A DNA stretch of 64,000 nt from Serratia grimesii NBRC 13537 (GCF_001590905.1 NZ_BCTT01000008.1:1-64000), one strand, 5' to 3'; positions 1-12,720 are shown, numbered from the stretch's first letter. The notes: generated by a model from the letters alone, not told the origin. Translations and numbers: made by a program.

Positions 1-1597
<1,597 letters not shown>

Positions 1598-2080
1598 CCA
1601 GTTACTCCTTAGTTATATCTTGTAGAAATCTAGCATGTACATTAGCATATTATTCAACACAAAAATAATTTCCAATTAAATAATAAACGCAGTTACTATT
1701 TTAAAATTAAATAATTCATTTTGGCATTGATATTCAATCATCAATTCCACCACATTATATTAACAAAGAGAATGGCAATAAACATCTATAAAAAAAGGGG
1801 ATGTTAAAAAGCACAGCATACTAAATCAGTACTAGGTTACCTTTCCTATAACTAAAAAATTTCAAAATCAAAAAATATCTTTATAGCGTGACTGGATATT
1901 ATTCAATAGAATTACAATATATGGTCTCTTAGTTACGATCACCTCCTCCCTACACTGTTAGAATTTAACAAGCAGGTAAACAACTACTCGCTGCAGATGC
2001 AAGAAGGTCGCATTTATCCACCATAGCTGTTTAAGCACCTAATTTCGATTTGATGACAAAAACCTTAGTCTAATTGATAT
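1598..2080. other. AT-rich gap without a recognisable gene
   Basis: About 480 bp between the start of the GHKL ATPase gene and the hipA terminator. It is strongly AT-rich with stops in all frames. A short open stretch around 1948-2028 (plus strand, ending in TAG) looks vaguely like the tail of a lost gene, but I cannot identify it. The ATPase promoter must lie in the left part. I see no repeats or inverted termini. Confidence 0.5.
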
Positions 2081-2110
2081 AAAAAAGACACCTAAGCAGG
2101 TGTGTTAATT
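2081..2110 (-). terminator. Rho-independent terminator after hipBA
   Basis: ACACCT (2088-2093) pairs with AGGTGT (2098-2103) around a 4-nt loop. On the minus strand it is followed by a run of six T (RC of 2081-2086). A T-rich stretch on the plus side makes it possibly bidirectional. It lies 30 bp past the hipA stop. Confidence 0.7.
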
Positions 2111-2137
2111 TTTCATGTAGTTCAATAACAAATCCCC

Positions 2138-3424
2138 CTACCAAGGCAATCGCTCTGCCTGTCGCCGAACCCCGGCAAAAATGGCATCACTCACAGAGCG
2201 GGGGAAATCGTCCGGCAACATCGCTTCCACATTAGCGATTGCTTGCTCCGTTTGCGTTTTCAACTCAGCCATCACCTGTAGCGTCTTCTCTTCGGAATAC
2301 CCAACTGCTCTCGCGGTAGAGATAAAGTGCCGTGGCAAGATCTGGCTCCAACGGTAATGGCGGTTCTTCCCAAGCGCAGTCATTGCCATTTTGGCTTTCT
2401 GTGGCGCAATGCCACGGGCATGAATAAATGGGTAACCCGAGAGCACATCATAGAGCGGAGTTATTCGATAGGTCGTTTCTGGTTCAATGAACAGGCTGAA
2501 GTTTTTAGCATGCCCATCAATGGCCGCCAGCATCCAGAATACGATTTGGCTTTTAAAGAAAGTGTCTCGATCGAACAAGGGTTGCTGTGAGCCCAATAGC
2601 AGCTCCATCGCAGCCGCAATACCGGGCCCACCATCAGCCTCATATTTCAGCGCAGGGGGAACGCCTAAAGCTTGGCAAAAATCTTCCTGCGGCAAGCGTA
2701 TCAGCCAACTGTTATCTTGCGACCAACATCGGTCAAAGCGCTCCACGATCAGTACCCTTTGTGCACCAAAGCGCATTAACTGAGTCTGTGCTACCGGCAG
2801 GCTAAACTGTTCAGCAATACGTAAACATAACCACTCGTTCTCACAGCTTTCACTGAGATCCAGATTGTTATACGCAATATGGCCGATGGGCAGTTTTATG
2901 ATGTGGCTGGTCGGTGTGCTTCCTTTCGGTCGACACCACTGATTGTAGAACCAAAGCAACGCCGTCTTTTCCTGTGCGCCTGCCAGAGAAATGCGGAAAT
3001 CATCACTATCGAGTCCCATGCCCAAGAGGGCTTCTCGGTAGCCTTGCAGTAACTGTTCTATTTCTTCGTCACTGACCGGTACTACATTCACTTGCTTTAC
3101 CGGGGCCACCTCAGCATGTTCAGGGTAAAGCTGAACCGCTCCCACGCAGTCGCTGCCAATGCTGGCCAGCAGATCAAAAGGTTGTTTGGTTGTCGTTTTA
3201 AAGCGCGTCTGTATGCGGCTGCGAATGAGCTCGCTGTCCGGCAGCAGATTGTCGAAAAAGTTAAACACTACGTCGCCGCGGAACGGCTCTGGCTGTAACG
3301 GCAGGGATAACGATATGGCGCGTGCCAGCCATTCTTCCAGGTAAACAAACGACATCGCGCCGCCTGCATGCTTCTCCAGCATTCCAACAACAGTGCCATT
3401 TAGCGCCACACGCAGCTTTTCCAT
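2138..3424 (-). CDS. hipA: HipA-family serine/threonine kinase toxin
   Basis: Encodes about 428 aa, close to the 440 aa of E. coli HipA, a kinase that phosphorylates glutamyl-tRNA synthetase and induces persistence. The signature RISLAGAQEKTALL, holding the autophosphorylated loop serine, is present and closely matches E. coli. The catalytic Asp is in AIDGHAKNF (Asp303) and the metal-binding Asp in PLYDVLSG (Asp326), so the kinase looks intact. I chose ATG 3424 because AGGAG lies 8 nt upstream inside the last codons of hipB. A GTG 9 nt further up is possible. The gene follows hipB by 2 bp, as expected for a translationally coupled toxin-antitoxin pair, but hipB here carries a stop codon. Whether the kinase is still produced at toxic level cannot be told from sequence. 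Confidence 0.93.
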   Translation of the reverse strand: MEKLRVALNGTVVGMLEKHAGGAMSFVYLEEWLARAISLSLPLQPEPFRGDVVFNFFDNLLPDSELIRSRIQTRFKTTTKQPFDLLASIGSDCVGAVQLYPEHAEVAPVKQVNVVPVSDEEIEQLLQGYREALLGMGLDSDDFRISLAGAQEKTALLWFYNQWCRPKGSTPTSHIIKLPIGHIAYNNLDLSESCENEWLCLRIAEQFSLPVAQTQLMRFGAQRVLIVERFDRCWSQDNSWLIRLPQEDFCQALGVPPALKYEADGGPGIAAAMELLLGSQQPLFDRDTFFKSQIVFWMLAAIDGHAKNFSLFIEPETTYRITPLYDVLSGYPFIHARGIAPQKAKMAMTALGKNRHYRWSQILPRHFISTARAVGYSEEKTLQVMAELKTQTEQAIANVEAMLPDDFPRSVSDAIFAGVRRQAERLPW

Positions 3425-3426
3425 GC

Positions 3427-3675
3427 TCACCACTCCTGATCCCAGGTCTTGGGATCTACCGGCTTACCACGCGGGGTGACCTGTAGCTCCAAGTCCAGCG
3501 CGGAAAGCAGTTTGAACAACGTCTCCAACTGGGTGCCGTCTGGGTTGTTTTCAAAGGCGGAAACCGTGGCCTGTTTAAATCAGATACTGTCAGCGGTTTT
3601 ACTTTGGCTCTGGTTACGCTTTTTACGCTCGTTGCGTAATGTATGCCCCAGCATCTGTGCCGAGGTGATTTTCAT
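3427..3675 (-). pseudogene. hipB: hipB antitoxin with premature TGA
   Basis: The frame starts at ATG 3675 (GGAGG just upstream) and would encode an 82-aa XRE-type DNA-binding antitoxin: the segment KQATVSAFENNPDGT is nearly the E. coli HipB recognition-helix region. Codon 32 (3580-3582) is TGA where E. coli HipB has a Gly, so one base change from GGA would explain it. Only 31 aa would be made, cutting through the helix-turn-helix. The rest of the frame, up to its normal TGA at 3427-3429, is open and well conserved, which suggests a recent lesion, a sequencing error, or readthrough of the UGA. No good internal restart is visible before the HTH. Confidence 0.85.
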
Positions 3676-3677
3676 TT

Positions 3678-3695
3678 TATCCTCCCAAGCGGATG
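3678..3695. promoter_or_regulatory. Probable HipB operator O1 (imperfect)
   Basis: TATCC at 3678-3682, 8 bp, then GGATG at 3691-3695. The E. coli HipB operator is TATCC-N8-GGATA, so only the last base differs. It overlaps the ribosome binding site of hipB. Confidence 0.65.
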
Positions 3696-3705
3696 AAATG
3701 AGTAT

Positions 3706-3723
3706 TATCCCCTATAGGGGATA
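3706..3723. promoter_or_regulatory. HipB operator O2 (perfect palindrome)
   Basis: TATCCCCTATAGGGGATA is an 18-bp perfect palindrome that fits TATCC-N8-GGATA exactly. Its centre is 28 bp from that of the first site, so two HipB dimers could bind next to each other upstream of hipB. Confidence 0.8.
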
Positions 3724-3800
3724 GATGCCCTCTCCGTATCGAGATGTCTGCTATGGCTTTTAGTGAGTATCAAAAGCGGACATGATTCTTTAGATCTACC

Positions 3801-3831
3801 CCATAAAAAAATCCACGCCGAAACGTGGATT
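3801..3831 (-). terminator. Terminator of the carbonic anhydrase gene
   Basis: AATCCACG (3810-3817) and CGTGGATT (3824-3831) form an 8-bp stem with a 6-nt loop. On the minus strand a T run (RC of 3804-3810) follows. Confidence 0.8.
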
Positions 3832-3860
3832 CAATTTACTAGCCAAAGCCAACCATCACT

Positions 3861-4496
3861 TTATTCGAAGTGAACTGCGGGGTTATCTGCCAGTGAAACG
3901 AAATTCTTCGTATTTTTATCCAGCGTACGGATCTCGCCACTTTCGATGTCGTACACCCAGCCGTGCAGACGCAGGCCGTTGTTGCGCAGACCCACGGCAA
4001 CGGACGGGTGAGTCTTAATGTTATTAAGCTGGGCGATAACGTTCTCTTCGACCATGGCGTTAACTTTGTCGATTTCGCTATCCCACGTTTTCTTCTCTAC
4101 CACCGCTTTTGCCGCGTCCGCGTAGTGCAGCCAGTGGGCCACAGCAGGCATCGGGTCAAGACATTGGCAAGAAGCTATCGCCTTCATGGCACCGCAGTTC
4201 GAGTGGCCGCAAATCACAATATCCGTGACGCCCAGTGCAACAACCGCGTATTCGATGGTCGCTGAAACCCCACCCGGTTCCGGGCCAAAGGAAGGAACGA
4301 TGTTGCCTGCGTTACGGATAACGAAAAGCTGTCCCGGGTCTTGCTGAGTCACAAGTTCGGGTACCAGGCGGCTGTCAGAACACGATATAAAAAGCGCTTT
4401 AGGGTTCTGGCTGGAGGCAAGGCTGCGGAAGAGTTCCTTACGCTGTGGGAAAATCTCTTTCTGGAAGCTGAGGAAACCTTCAATGATATGTTGCAT
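3861..4496 (-). CDS. can: Beta-class carbonic anhydrase
   Basis: 211 aa, near the usual 219-220 aa of E. coli CynT and Can. It interconverts CO2 and bicarbonate in the cytoplasm. Zinc ligands are visible in CSDSRLVPE (Cys and the Asp of the Asp-Arg dyad) and HSNCGAM (His and Cys). The closing segment [16 protein letters not shown] is typical of the family. It stands alone, with its own terminator, between hipBA and leuX. Whether it is the housekeeping Can or a second CynT-like copy cannot be decided here, so the gene symbol is tentative. Confidence 0.88.
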   Translation of the reverse strand: MQHIIEGFLSFQKEIFPQRKELFRSLASSQNPKALFISCSDSRLVPELVTQQDPGQLFVIRNAGNIVPSFGPEPGGVSATIEYAVVALGVTDIVICGHSNCGAMKAIASCQCLDPMPAVAHWLHYADAAKAVVEKKTWDSEIDKVNAMVEENVIAQLNNIKTHPSVAVGLRNNGLRLHGWVYDIESGEIRTLDKNTKNFVSLADNPAVHFE

Positions 4497-4692
4497 AACA
4501 CGCTCTCTGGATCGGTAGTATCGATAACATGATAATCATCACACTCGGTTAGTCCAGCATCTCTTGGATGGAAATGAGCGTTAAAGGGGCTGCGAAACGT
4601 GCCTGTGAAAGTGGCAATGACGGGATGCGGCAATCCGTTGATGGATAAGTCTGGGTAAGATAGGGGAAACTCGCGGAGCGGATTTCAGGCAC

Positions 4693-4713
4693 AAAAAAAC
4701 CACCTCTCGGTGG
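4693..4713 (-). terminator. Terminator downstream of leuX
   Basis: CCACC (4700-4704) and GGTGG (4709-4713) make a short stem with a tight 4-nt loop. The minus-strand transcript continues into seven U (RC of 4693-4699). It lies 23 bp past the tRNA 3' end. Confidence 0.75.
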
Positions 4714-4735
4714 CTTCTTGTTCGCGCTGTACTAA

Positions 4736-4820
4736 TGGTGCCGAAGGCCGGACTCGAACCGGCACGTATCTCTACGGTTGATTTTGAATCAACTGCGTCT
4801 ACCGATTTCGCCACTTCGGC
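4736..4820 (-). tRNA. leuX: tRNA-Leu (anticodon CAA)
   Basis: An 85-nt tRNA including the encoded CCA. The acceptor stem GCCGAAG pairs with CTTCGGC, the anticodon loop TTCAAAA carries CAA, the variable arm is long as in all leucine tRNAs, and the T loop is GGTTCGAGTCC. The sequence is nearly that of E. coli leuX. leuX is a known integration site for genomic islands. I found no second copy of its 3' end in the window. Confidence 0.97.
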
Positions 4821-4849
4821 ACTGCAAGTAGTATGCGGAAAACGTGTGC

Positions 4850-4877
4850 ATTATACCTTTCAGCGATCCGCACGCAA
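4850..4877 (-). promoter_or_regulatory. leuX promoter
   Basis: On the minus strand, TTGCGT (4877-4872) and a perfect TATAAT (4855-4850) are separated by 16 bp. The -10 ends 30 bp before the mature 5' end. Confidence 0.75.
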
Positions 4878-4970
4878 CACTTATCCGTTGTTCAATGAGT
4901 TAAGTGCTGAAAAAATCGTCGACAGGGTCATGTTTGGCTCATTTTGTAGGCGAAATAAGCCCTCATTCGA

Positions 4971-5140
4971 CGAATAACATCGGTGATACTGCGGCAAGCA
5001 ACACGGGCACAGCGTGCAGCGCCCCTACGAATAACATCGCGGATACCTGCGGCAAACAACACGGGCGCAGCATGCAGCCCCCCTACGAATGACATCGGCG
5101 ATACCTGCTGCAAACATCACGGGCGCAACGTGCAGGGCTC
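4971..5140. repeat. Three imperfect tandem copies of a 57-58 bp unit
   Basis: Units begin with CGAATAACATCG at 4971 and 5028 and with CGAATGACATCG at 5086. Each then runs through a GCGGCAA/ACACGGGC-like section to CAGC-rich sequence and CCCTA. Spacing is 57 and 58 bp, and identity between units is high but not perfect. The block fills the leuX-lptG gap. It is not a CRISPR because there are no unique spacers. Confidence 0.85.
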
Positions 5141-5147
5141 CCAGAAA

Positions 5148-5178
5148 CAAAAAAGGCGTAACCCACTGGCCACGCCTT
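5148..5178 (-). terminator. lptFG terminator
   Basis: AAGGCGT (5153-5159) pairs with ACGCCTT (5172-5178). On the minus strand the hairpin is followed by a run of T (RC of 5149-5154), 22 bp past the lptG stop. Confidence 0.75.
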
Positions 5179-5199
5179 CTTAAACTGCCTGTAGCGCCG

Positions 5200-6270
5200 C
5201 TACTTGCGTTTTAGCAGCATATACACGCTGATCAACAAAAACAGCATGCTTGGCAGCAACGCGCCCAGTACCGGCGGCATGTTGTATACCAGGCTCAGCG
5301 GGCCGAATATCTGGTCCAGCACGTAGAACAAGAAGCCGAAGCTGATACCGGTTACCACACGCACGCCCATCGGTACGCTACGCAGCGGCCCGAAGATGAA
5401 CGACAGGGCCATCAGCATCATCACCGCAACGGAAAGCGGCGAGAACACCTTGCTCCACATGTTCAACTGATAGCGGTTGGCTTCCTGACCACTCTGTTTC
5501 AGGTACTTCACATAGTTGTGCAAGCCGCTGATCGAAAGTGAGGTTGGGTCCAGCGCCACCACGCCCAGTTTGTCCGGGGTCAGGTTGGTCTTCCATTCGC
5601 CGGTCAGCGTCTGGGTGCCAGTAACTTGTTTAGGGTTGGTCAGGTCAGACGTATCTACCTGCGACAGCTTCCATACACCGTCTTCAAAGGTTGCGCTAGC
5701 GGCATAGCGTACCGTCTCCAGCCTGCGCTGGTCGTTGAAGTGGTAAATGTTCACGCCGGAAAGCTCTTTCTCACCCGCTACGCGTTCGATGTAGATAAAG
5801 TCGGTGCCGTCTTTCGCCCACAGGCCGTTTTTGGTGGAAAGCAGTGAACCGCCGTACATCTGCTGCGCACGGTAGTTACGCGCCATCTGGTCGCCCTGCG
5901 GGGCTACCCACTCGCCAATCGCCATGGTCAACAGCACCAGCGGAATGGCGGTTTTCATCACCGAACCGGCGATCTGCATGCGAGTAAAGCCGGAAGCCTG
6001 CATCACCACCAGTTCACTGCGCGTCGCCAATTGCCCCAGACCAAGTAATGCCCCCAGCAAGGCCGCCATCGGGAAGAAGATCTCGATGTCCTTCGGCACG
6101 CTCAGCAGGGTAAACATCCCGGCGCCCAGCGCCGTATAGTCACCCTGACCCACTCTGCGCAGCTGGTCGACGAACTTGATGATGCCGGAAAGCGACACCA
6201 GCATGAACAGCGTCATGATGATGGTGTTGAAAATCGTCTTACCGATATATCGGTCTAAAACACCAAACAT
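5200..6270 (-). CDS. lptG: LPS export ABC transporter permease LptG
   Basis: 356 aa (E. coli 360). With LptF and the ATPase LptB it extracts lipopolysaccharide from the inner membrane and passes it to the Lpt bridge. The sequence shows the typical YjgP/YjgQ layout: membrane helices in the first 110 residues, a soluble beta-jellyroll periplasmic part in the middle, and three more helices at the C-terminus, starting near MWSKVFSPLSVAVMMLMALSF. The start codon overlaps the lptF stop (TGATG at 6270), so the pair is translationally coupled. Confidence 0.96.
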   Translation of the reverse strand: MFGVLDRYIGKTIFNTIIMTLFMLVSLSGIIKFVDQLRRVGQGDYTALGAGMFTLLSVPKDIEIFFPMAALLGALLGLGQLATRSELVVMQASGFTRMQIAGSVMKTAIPLVLLTMAIGEWVAPQGDQMARNYRAQQMYGGSLLSTKNGLWAKDGTDFIYIERVAGEKELSGVNIYHFNDQRRLETVRYAASATFEDGVWKLSQVDTSDLTNPKQVTGTQTLTGEWKTNLTPDKLGVVALDPTSLSISGLHNYVKYLKQSGQEANRYQLNMWSKVFSPLSVAVMMLMALSFIFGPLRSVPMGVRVVTGISFGFLFYVLDQIFGPLSLVYNMPPVLGALLPSMLFLLISVYMLLKRK

Positions 6271-7364
6271 CAGGCCGCTCCTCTCAGGCGTGCACGCAGC
6301 TTACGCATCGGCACGGTATCCCACAGGTTCAGCGCCAGCGCGATCGCAAAGTACACGGCGTTGACCAGCCAGAGCCACAACATCGGGTCCAGTTTGCCTT
6401 TACCGGCGTTGGAACGCAGCGAGGTCTGCAGCAGGAAGAATATCAAATACAACAGGATGGCCGGCAGCATGCTCAACACGCGGCCTTGTCGTGGGTTCAC
6501 CACGCTGAGCGGCACAACCAGCAACGCCATCAGCACCACAGACACCACCAGCGTCAGGCGCCAATGGAACTCGGCACGTGCGTCCGGGTCGTCAGACTCC
6601 AGCAGCGTCTTCATCGACATCTGTTCGGCCTGGTTACCGTCCACGGCGACCGCTCGGTGGCCTACCACCGCCTTATAGTCGTTGAAATCGGTAATGCGGA
6701 AGTCGCGCAGCAGTGCAGTCCCCTCAAAACGGGTGCCCTTATCCAGCGTCACCACCTGCGAACCGTCATTCAACTGGTTAATCTGGCCGTGCTCAGCCAC
6801 CACCACGGATGGGCGTTGGTTACCACTCGGCCGCAGTTGCGCCAGGAACACATTATTGAAGGTGCTGCCTTTTACGTTGCCAATAAACAGCACCGCGTTA
6901 CCGTCTTGTGACGTCTTGAACTGCCCTTCTGCCAGCCCGGCAATACTCGGGTTAGCTTTGGCTTCGGACACCACCACGTCCTGATAGCGCGAGGCCCAGG
7001 GCCCGACCCAGAACACGTTGGCCGCTGCAATGACGGAGGTGAAAAGTGCCAACACCATTGCCGCGATGATCAGGGTACGTTTACCCAGACCGCAGGCATG
7101 CATCACGGTGATTTCACTGTCGGTATACAGCCGCCCAAGCGTCATCAATAAACCGAGAAACAGGCTTAATGGCAGGATTAGCTGCGCCATCTTCGGCACA
7201 CCCAATGCGAGCAAAGAAAGAACTAAATTTGTCGGGACATCGCCGTCCACCGCATCGCCTAACACCCTGACTAAGTTCTGACAAAAGAAGATCAGAAGCA
7301 GGATGAACAGGATTGCGATTTGGCTCTTTAGCGTTTCCCGTACCAGATATCTTATGATGATCAC
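6270..7364 (-). CDS. lptF: LPS export ABC transporter permease LptF
   Basis: 364 aa from a GTG start at 7364, giving MIIIRYLVRETLKSQ, the same N-terminus as E. coli LptF (366 aa). The open frame extends upstream to 7451, but those residues are not conserved. Features are helices at the N-terminus (AILFILLLIFF), the VMHACGL segment of the coupling helix, a periplasmic beta-jellyroll, and C-terminal helices after VVNPRQGRVLSML. It forms the LptB2FG complex with the overlapping lptG. It is divergent from pepA, with 280 bp between the two starts. Confidence 0.95.
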   Translation of the reverse strand: MIIIRYLVRETLKSQIAILFILLLIFFCQNLVRVLGDAVDGDVPTNLVLSLLALGVPKMAQLILPLSLFLGLLMTLGRLYTDSEITVMHACGLGKRTLIIAAMVLALFTSVIAAANVFWVGPWASRYQDVVVSEAKANPSIAGLAEGQFKTSQDGNAVLFIGNVKGSTFNNVFLAQLRPSGNQRPSVVVAEHGQINQLNDGSQVVTLDKGTRFEGTALLRDFRITDFNDYKAVVGHRAVAVDGNQAEQMSMKTLLESDDPDARAEFHWRLTLVVSVVLMALLVVPLSVVNPRQGRVLSMLPAILLYLIFFLLQTSLRSNAGKGKLDPMLWLWLVNAVYFAIALALNLWDTVPMRKLRARLRGAA

Positions 7365-7629
7365 GCTTATTACGCCTGTGAAAACTTGTCTTTTTGCAGG
7401 AAAATCGATAGTTTCATCGCTAATCCGCCATTTATTCTCATCATATGGCAACCGACACAGCTAAAATAGTATTACAACATCTAGCATTTGGGTGTCCTAT
7501 AGGAACTTACTTATAGTCGCCAAAACAGAGCAATTTACGCCGTTCAGGTTAACATAGTTAGTTAACTCGATGGCCGGAGATCGTTACGGAGTGCGTCATT
7601 CTAGCCGTAGCGTCCGCCTTTGTCTTTAA

Positions 7630-9156
<1,527 letters not shown>

Positions 9157-9158
9157 AA

Positions 9159-9284
9159 TACCCTTCATCTTTCAAGCTACAGCGTTGTTGGCTGTGCTCG
9201 TAAACCCCAGTCACTGACTTTATGTCAGCTCCTGGGGATTTACGAACTTGCCGCCTAGCTGCAACTTGAAACCTATTGGGTATA
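9159..9284. repeat. ERIC element 1 (about 126 bp)
   Basis: A full-length enterobacterial repetitive intergenic consensus. It runs from TACCCTTCATC to GGGTATA and holds the two conserved cores (GCTCCTGGGGATTTA and CAGTGACTGGGG on the opposite strand) around a central palindrome. Its length matches the canonical 126-127 bp. It lies between pepA and holC and ends in TATAAT with its flank (9283-9288). Confidence 0.9.
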
Positions 9285-9305
9285 TAATCACGGTAACAAA
9301 GCGAA

Positions 9306-9335
9306 GGGCGCACAAGTTGCGCCCCTAATTTTTTC
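9306..9335 (+). terminator. pepA terminator
   Basis: GGGCGC (9306-9311) pairs with GCGCCC (9319-9324), followed by CTAATTTTTTC. It sits between the ERIC element and holC. Confidence 0.75.
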
Positions 9336-9351
9336 TAACGGCAATGGACTC

Positions 9352-9804
9352 ATGAGCAAACAGGCAACGTTCTATTTAATTGAACACGCGGAACCCGCAG
9401 GTGCGCTCAGCGCGCATGAGGCCGTGGCCTGCGCCGTTGCCGCCGAGCGCTGGCGTTCCGGCAAGCGGGTGTTGATCGCCTGCGAAAGCCAGGAACAAGC
9501 CCAGCGGTTGGACGAGGCGCTATGGCAGCGCGATCCGCACCAGTTCGTACCACACAATCTGGCCGGTGAAGGCCCGCACTATGGTGCGCCGGTCGAGCTA
9601 TGCTGGCCCGGTAAACGCGGCAACTCCCCGCGCGATCTACTGATCGCCCTGCTGCCGCAGTTTGCAGATTTTGCTACTGCTTTCCATGAAGTGGTAGACT
9701 TCGTCCCTTACGAAGACACCCTGAAACAGTTGGCGCGCGACCGATATAAAGCTTATCGCAGCGTCGGCTTCCATTTGACCACGGCCACGCCGCCAACTCA
9801 CTGA
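9352..9804 (+). CDS. holC: DNA polymerase III subunit chi
   Basis: 150 aa (E. coli 147). Chi joins the clamp loader through psi and binds SSB, helping hand-over from primase. The N-terminus [10 protein letters not shown] and the [11 protein letters not shown] region with the conserved Trp and Phe residues are typical. It precedes valS by 13 bp, the usual enterobacterial order, so the two are probably co-transcribed. Confidence 0.95.
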   Translation: MSKQATFYLIEHAEPAGALSAHEAVACAVAAERWRSGKRVLIACESQEQAQRLDEALWQRDPHQFVPHNLAGEGPHYGAPVELCWPGKRGNSPRDLLIALLPQFADFATAFHEVVDFVPYEDTLKQLARDRYKAYRSVGFHLTTATPPTH

Positions 9805-9817
9805 ACAACGATATAAA

Positions 9818-12694
9818 ATGGAAAAGACAAACAGTCATCTCGATACCGCATACGACCCGAAAGAGATCGAACAGAAGCTGTACGATCACTGGGAAAACCA
9901 GGGTTACTTCAAGCCAAATGGTGATACCAGCCAGGAAAGCTTCTGCATCATGATCCCGCCGCCGAACGTCACCGGCAGCCTGCACATGGGCCACGCATTC
10001 CAGCAGACCATCATGGACACTATGATCCGTTACCAGCGCATGCAGGGTAAAAACACCCTGTGGCAGGCCGGTACCGACCATGCCGGTATCGCCACCCAGA
10101 TGGTGGTTGAGCGCAAGATCGCCGCAGAAGAAAACAAAACTCGCCATGACTATGGCCGCGACGCGTTCATCGACAAAATCTGGCAGTGGAAAGCAGAATC
10201 CGGCGGCACCATTACCCGTCAGATGCGTCGTCTGGGCAACTCCGTGGACTGGGAGCGTGAGCGCTTCACCATGGACGAAGGCCTGTCCAACGCCGTACGC
10301 GAAGTGTTTGTCCGCCTGCACAAAGAAGATCTGATCTACCGCGGCAAACGCCTGGTGAACTGGGATCCGAAACTGCGCACCGCCATTTCCGATCTGGAAG
10401 TGGAAAACCGCGAATCCAAAGGCTCCATGTGGCACCTGCGCTACCCGCTGGCCGACGGCGCCAAAACTGCCGAAGGCAAAGATTACCTGGTAGTCGCCAC
10501 CACCCGTCCGGAAACCGTGCTCGGTGATACCGGCGTAGCCGTGAACCCGGAAGATCCGCGCTACAAAGATTTGATCGGCAAAGAAGTTATTCTGCCGTTG
10601 GTTGGCCGCCGTATCCGCATCGTCGGTGACGAACACGCCGATATGGAAAAAGGCACCGGCTGTGTGAAAATCACCCCGGCGCACGACTTTAACGACTACG
10701 AAGTCGGTAAACGTCACGGTCTGACCATGATCAACATCCTGACTTTCGACGGCGATATCCGTCAGGAAGCGGAAGTGTTCAATACGCTCGGCGAAATCTG
10801 CACAGATTACTGCAACGAAATCCCGGCCCAGTTCCGTGGCCTGGAGCGCTTTGCAGCGCGTAAAGCGGTAGTGGCCGCCTTTGAAGAATTGGGCCTGCTG
10901 GAAGAGATCAAACCGCACGACCTGACGGTGCCTTACGGCGACCGTGGCGGCGTGGTGATCGAACCGATGCTGACCGACCAATGGTACGTGCGTACCGCAC
11001 CGCTGGCGAAAGTGGCGGTGGAAGCGGTTGAGCAAGGCGAGATCCAGTTCGTGCCGAAGCAGTACGAAAACATGTACTTCAGTTGGATGCGTGACATTCA
11101 GGACTGGTGTATCTCTCGTCAACTGTGGTGGGGTCACCGTATCCCGGCCTGGTACGACGTGAACGGCAAAGTCTACGTTGGCCGCAGCGAAGAAGAAGTG
11201 CGCAGCGAGAACAACCTGGGCCCAGACGTGGTGCTGAACCAGGACGAAGACGTGCTGGACACCTGGTTCTCTTCCGGCCTGTGGACCTTCTCTACTCTGG
11301 GCTGGCCAGAACAAACCGACGCGTTGAAAACCTTCCACCCGACCAGCGTGATGGTCAGCGGCTTCGACATCATCTTCTTCTGGATTGCGCGCATGATCAT
11401 GCTGACCATGCACTTCATGAAGGACGAAAACGGCAAGCCACAGGTTCCGTTCAAGACCGTCTACATGACCGGTCTGATCCGCGACGACGAAGGACAGAAG
11501 ATGTCCAAGTCGAAAGGTAACGTGATCGACCCACTGGACATGGTTGACGGTATCTCACTGGAAGACCTGCTGGAAAAACGTACCGGCAACATGATGCAGC
11601 CGCAGCTGGCGGAAAAAATCCGTAAGCGCACCGAGAAGCAATTCCCGAACGGTATCGAACCGCACGGCACCGACGCCCTGCGTTTCACCCTGGCGGCACT
11701 TGCTTCTACCGGCCGTGACATTAACTGGGACATGAAGCGCCTGGAAGGCTACCGCAACTTCTGTAACAAGCTGTGGAACGCCAGCCGCTTTGTGCTGATG
11801 AACGCCGAAGGCCAGGACTGTGGCTTTAACGGTGGCGAGAAAGTGCTGTCGCTGGCAGACCGCTGGATCCTGGCTGAATTCAACCGCACGGTGAAGGCAT
11901 ACCGCGAAGCGCTGGACACTTACCGCTTCGATCTGGCCGCCAACATCCTGTACGAATTCACCTGGAACCAGTTCTGTGACTGGTATCTGGAGCTGACCAA
12001 GCCTGTCGTGACCAACGGCAGCGAAGCGGAACAGCGCGGCACCCGCCACACACTGATCACCGTGCTGGAAGCCCTGCTGCGCCTGGCACACCCGGTGATC
12101 CCGTTCATTACCGAAACCATCTGGCAGCGCGTGAAGACCCTGACTGGCGAAACTGCAGACACCATCATGCTGCAGCCATTCCCAGAGTACGACGCCGCGT
12201 TGGAAGATGCGCAGGCGTTGAACGACCTGGAGTGGATCAAGCAGGCGATCACCGCGGTACGTAATATCCGTGCCGAGATGAACATCGCGCCGAGCAAAAT
12301 GCTGGAAGTGCTGCTGCGCAACTGCAACGCCGACGCAGAGCGCCGCGTGCAGGAAAACCAGAGCTTTATCGAGCGTCTGGCGCGTCTGTCGTCTATCTCT
12401 CTGCTGCCTGCCGGTGACAAAGGCCCGTTATCCGTCACCAAGCTGGTAGACGGTGCCGAGCTGTTGATCCCAATGGCTGGCTTTATCGATAAAGACGCCG
12501 AGATTGCGCGTCTGTCGAAAGAGATGGGCAAGCTGGATGCAGAAATCGCCTCGATCGAAGGCAAGCTGTCTAACGAAGGTTTTGTGGCGCGCGCGCCAGA
12601 AGCCGTCGTCGCGAAAGAACGCGAACGTCTGACTGCCTGCAAAGAAGGTAAAGTGAAGTTGCAGGAACAGCAGGCGTCCATCGCCGCGTTGTAA
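9818..12694 (+). CDS. valS: Valyl-tRNA synthetase
   Basis: 958 aa (E. coli 951), a class I synthetase. The HIGH-type motif is HMGH (residues 56-59) and the KMSKS motif is near 561-565. Between them lies the CP1 editing domain, with [15 protein letters not shown], that hydrolyses Thr-tRNA(Val). The C-terminus is the long coiled-coil arm ([20 protein letters not shown]). It is essential for translation. Confidence 0.98.
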   Translation: MEKTNSHLDTAYDPKEIEQKLYDHWENQGYFKPNGDTSQESFCIMIPPPNVTGSLHMGHAFQQTIMDTMIRYQRMQGKNTLWQAGTDHAGIATQMVVERKIAAEENKTRHDYGRDAFIDKIWQWKAESGGTITRQMRRLGNSVDWERERFTMDEGLSNAVREVFVRLHKEDLIYRGKRLVNWDPKLRTAISDLEVENRESKGSMWHLRYPLADGAKTAEGKDYLVVATTRPETVLGDTGVAVNPEDPRYKDLIGKEVILPLVGRRIRIVGDEHADMEKGTGCVKITPAHDFNDYEVGKRHGLTMINILTFDGDIRQEAEVFNTLGEICTDYCNEIPAQFRGLERFAARKAVVAAFEELGLLEEIKPHDLTVPYGDRGGVVIEPMLTDQWYVRTAPLAKVAVEAVEQGEIQFVPKQYENMYFSWMRDIQDWCISRQLWWGHRIPAWYDVNGKVYVGRSEEEVRSENNLGPDVVLNQDEDVLDTWFSSGLWTFSTLGWPEQTDALKTFHPTSVMVSGFDIIFFWIARMIMLTMHFMKDENGKPQVPFKTVYMTGLIRDDEGQKMSKSKGNVIDPLDMVDGISLEDLLEKRTGNMMQPQLAEKIRKRTEKQFPNGIEPHGTDALRFTLAALASTGRDINWDMKRLEGYRNFCNKLWNASRFVLMNAEGQDCGFNGGEKVLSLADRWILAEFNRTVKAYREALDTYRFDLAANILYEFTWNQFCDWYLELTKPVVTNGSEAEQRGTRHTLITVLEALLRLAHPVIPFITETIWQRVKTLTGETADTIMLQPFPEYDAALEDAQALNDLEWIKQAITAVRNIRAEMNIAPSKMLEVLLRNCNADAERRVQENQSFIERLARLSSISLLPAGDKGPLSVTKLVDGAELLIPMAGFIDKDAEIARLSKEMGKLDAEIASIEGKLSNEGFVARAPEAVVAKERERLTACKEGKVKLQEQQASIAAL

Positions 12695-12720
12695 TCTGTC
12701 GAATCACTGCAACAGCTGAA

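Noticed and set aside
1948-2028. Remnant of a lost gene before hipA
   Set aside because: Some 26 codons are open on the plus strand, ending in TAG, but no start, ribosome site or recognisable family; too short to support.
4971-5140. Tandem repeats as a CRISPR array
   Set aside because: The units are contiguous, without unique spacers, and there are no cas genes.
9674-11413. A 579-codon open frame antisense to holC and valS
   Set aside because: It lies fully opposite strongly conserved genes and is rich in His, Val, Gln and Phe, as expected of the mirror frame of GC-rich codons. No ribosome site or family resemblance.
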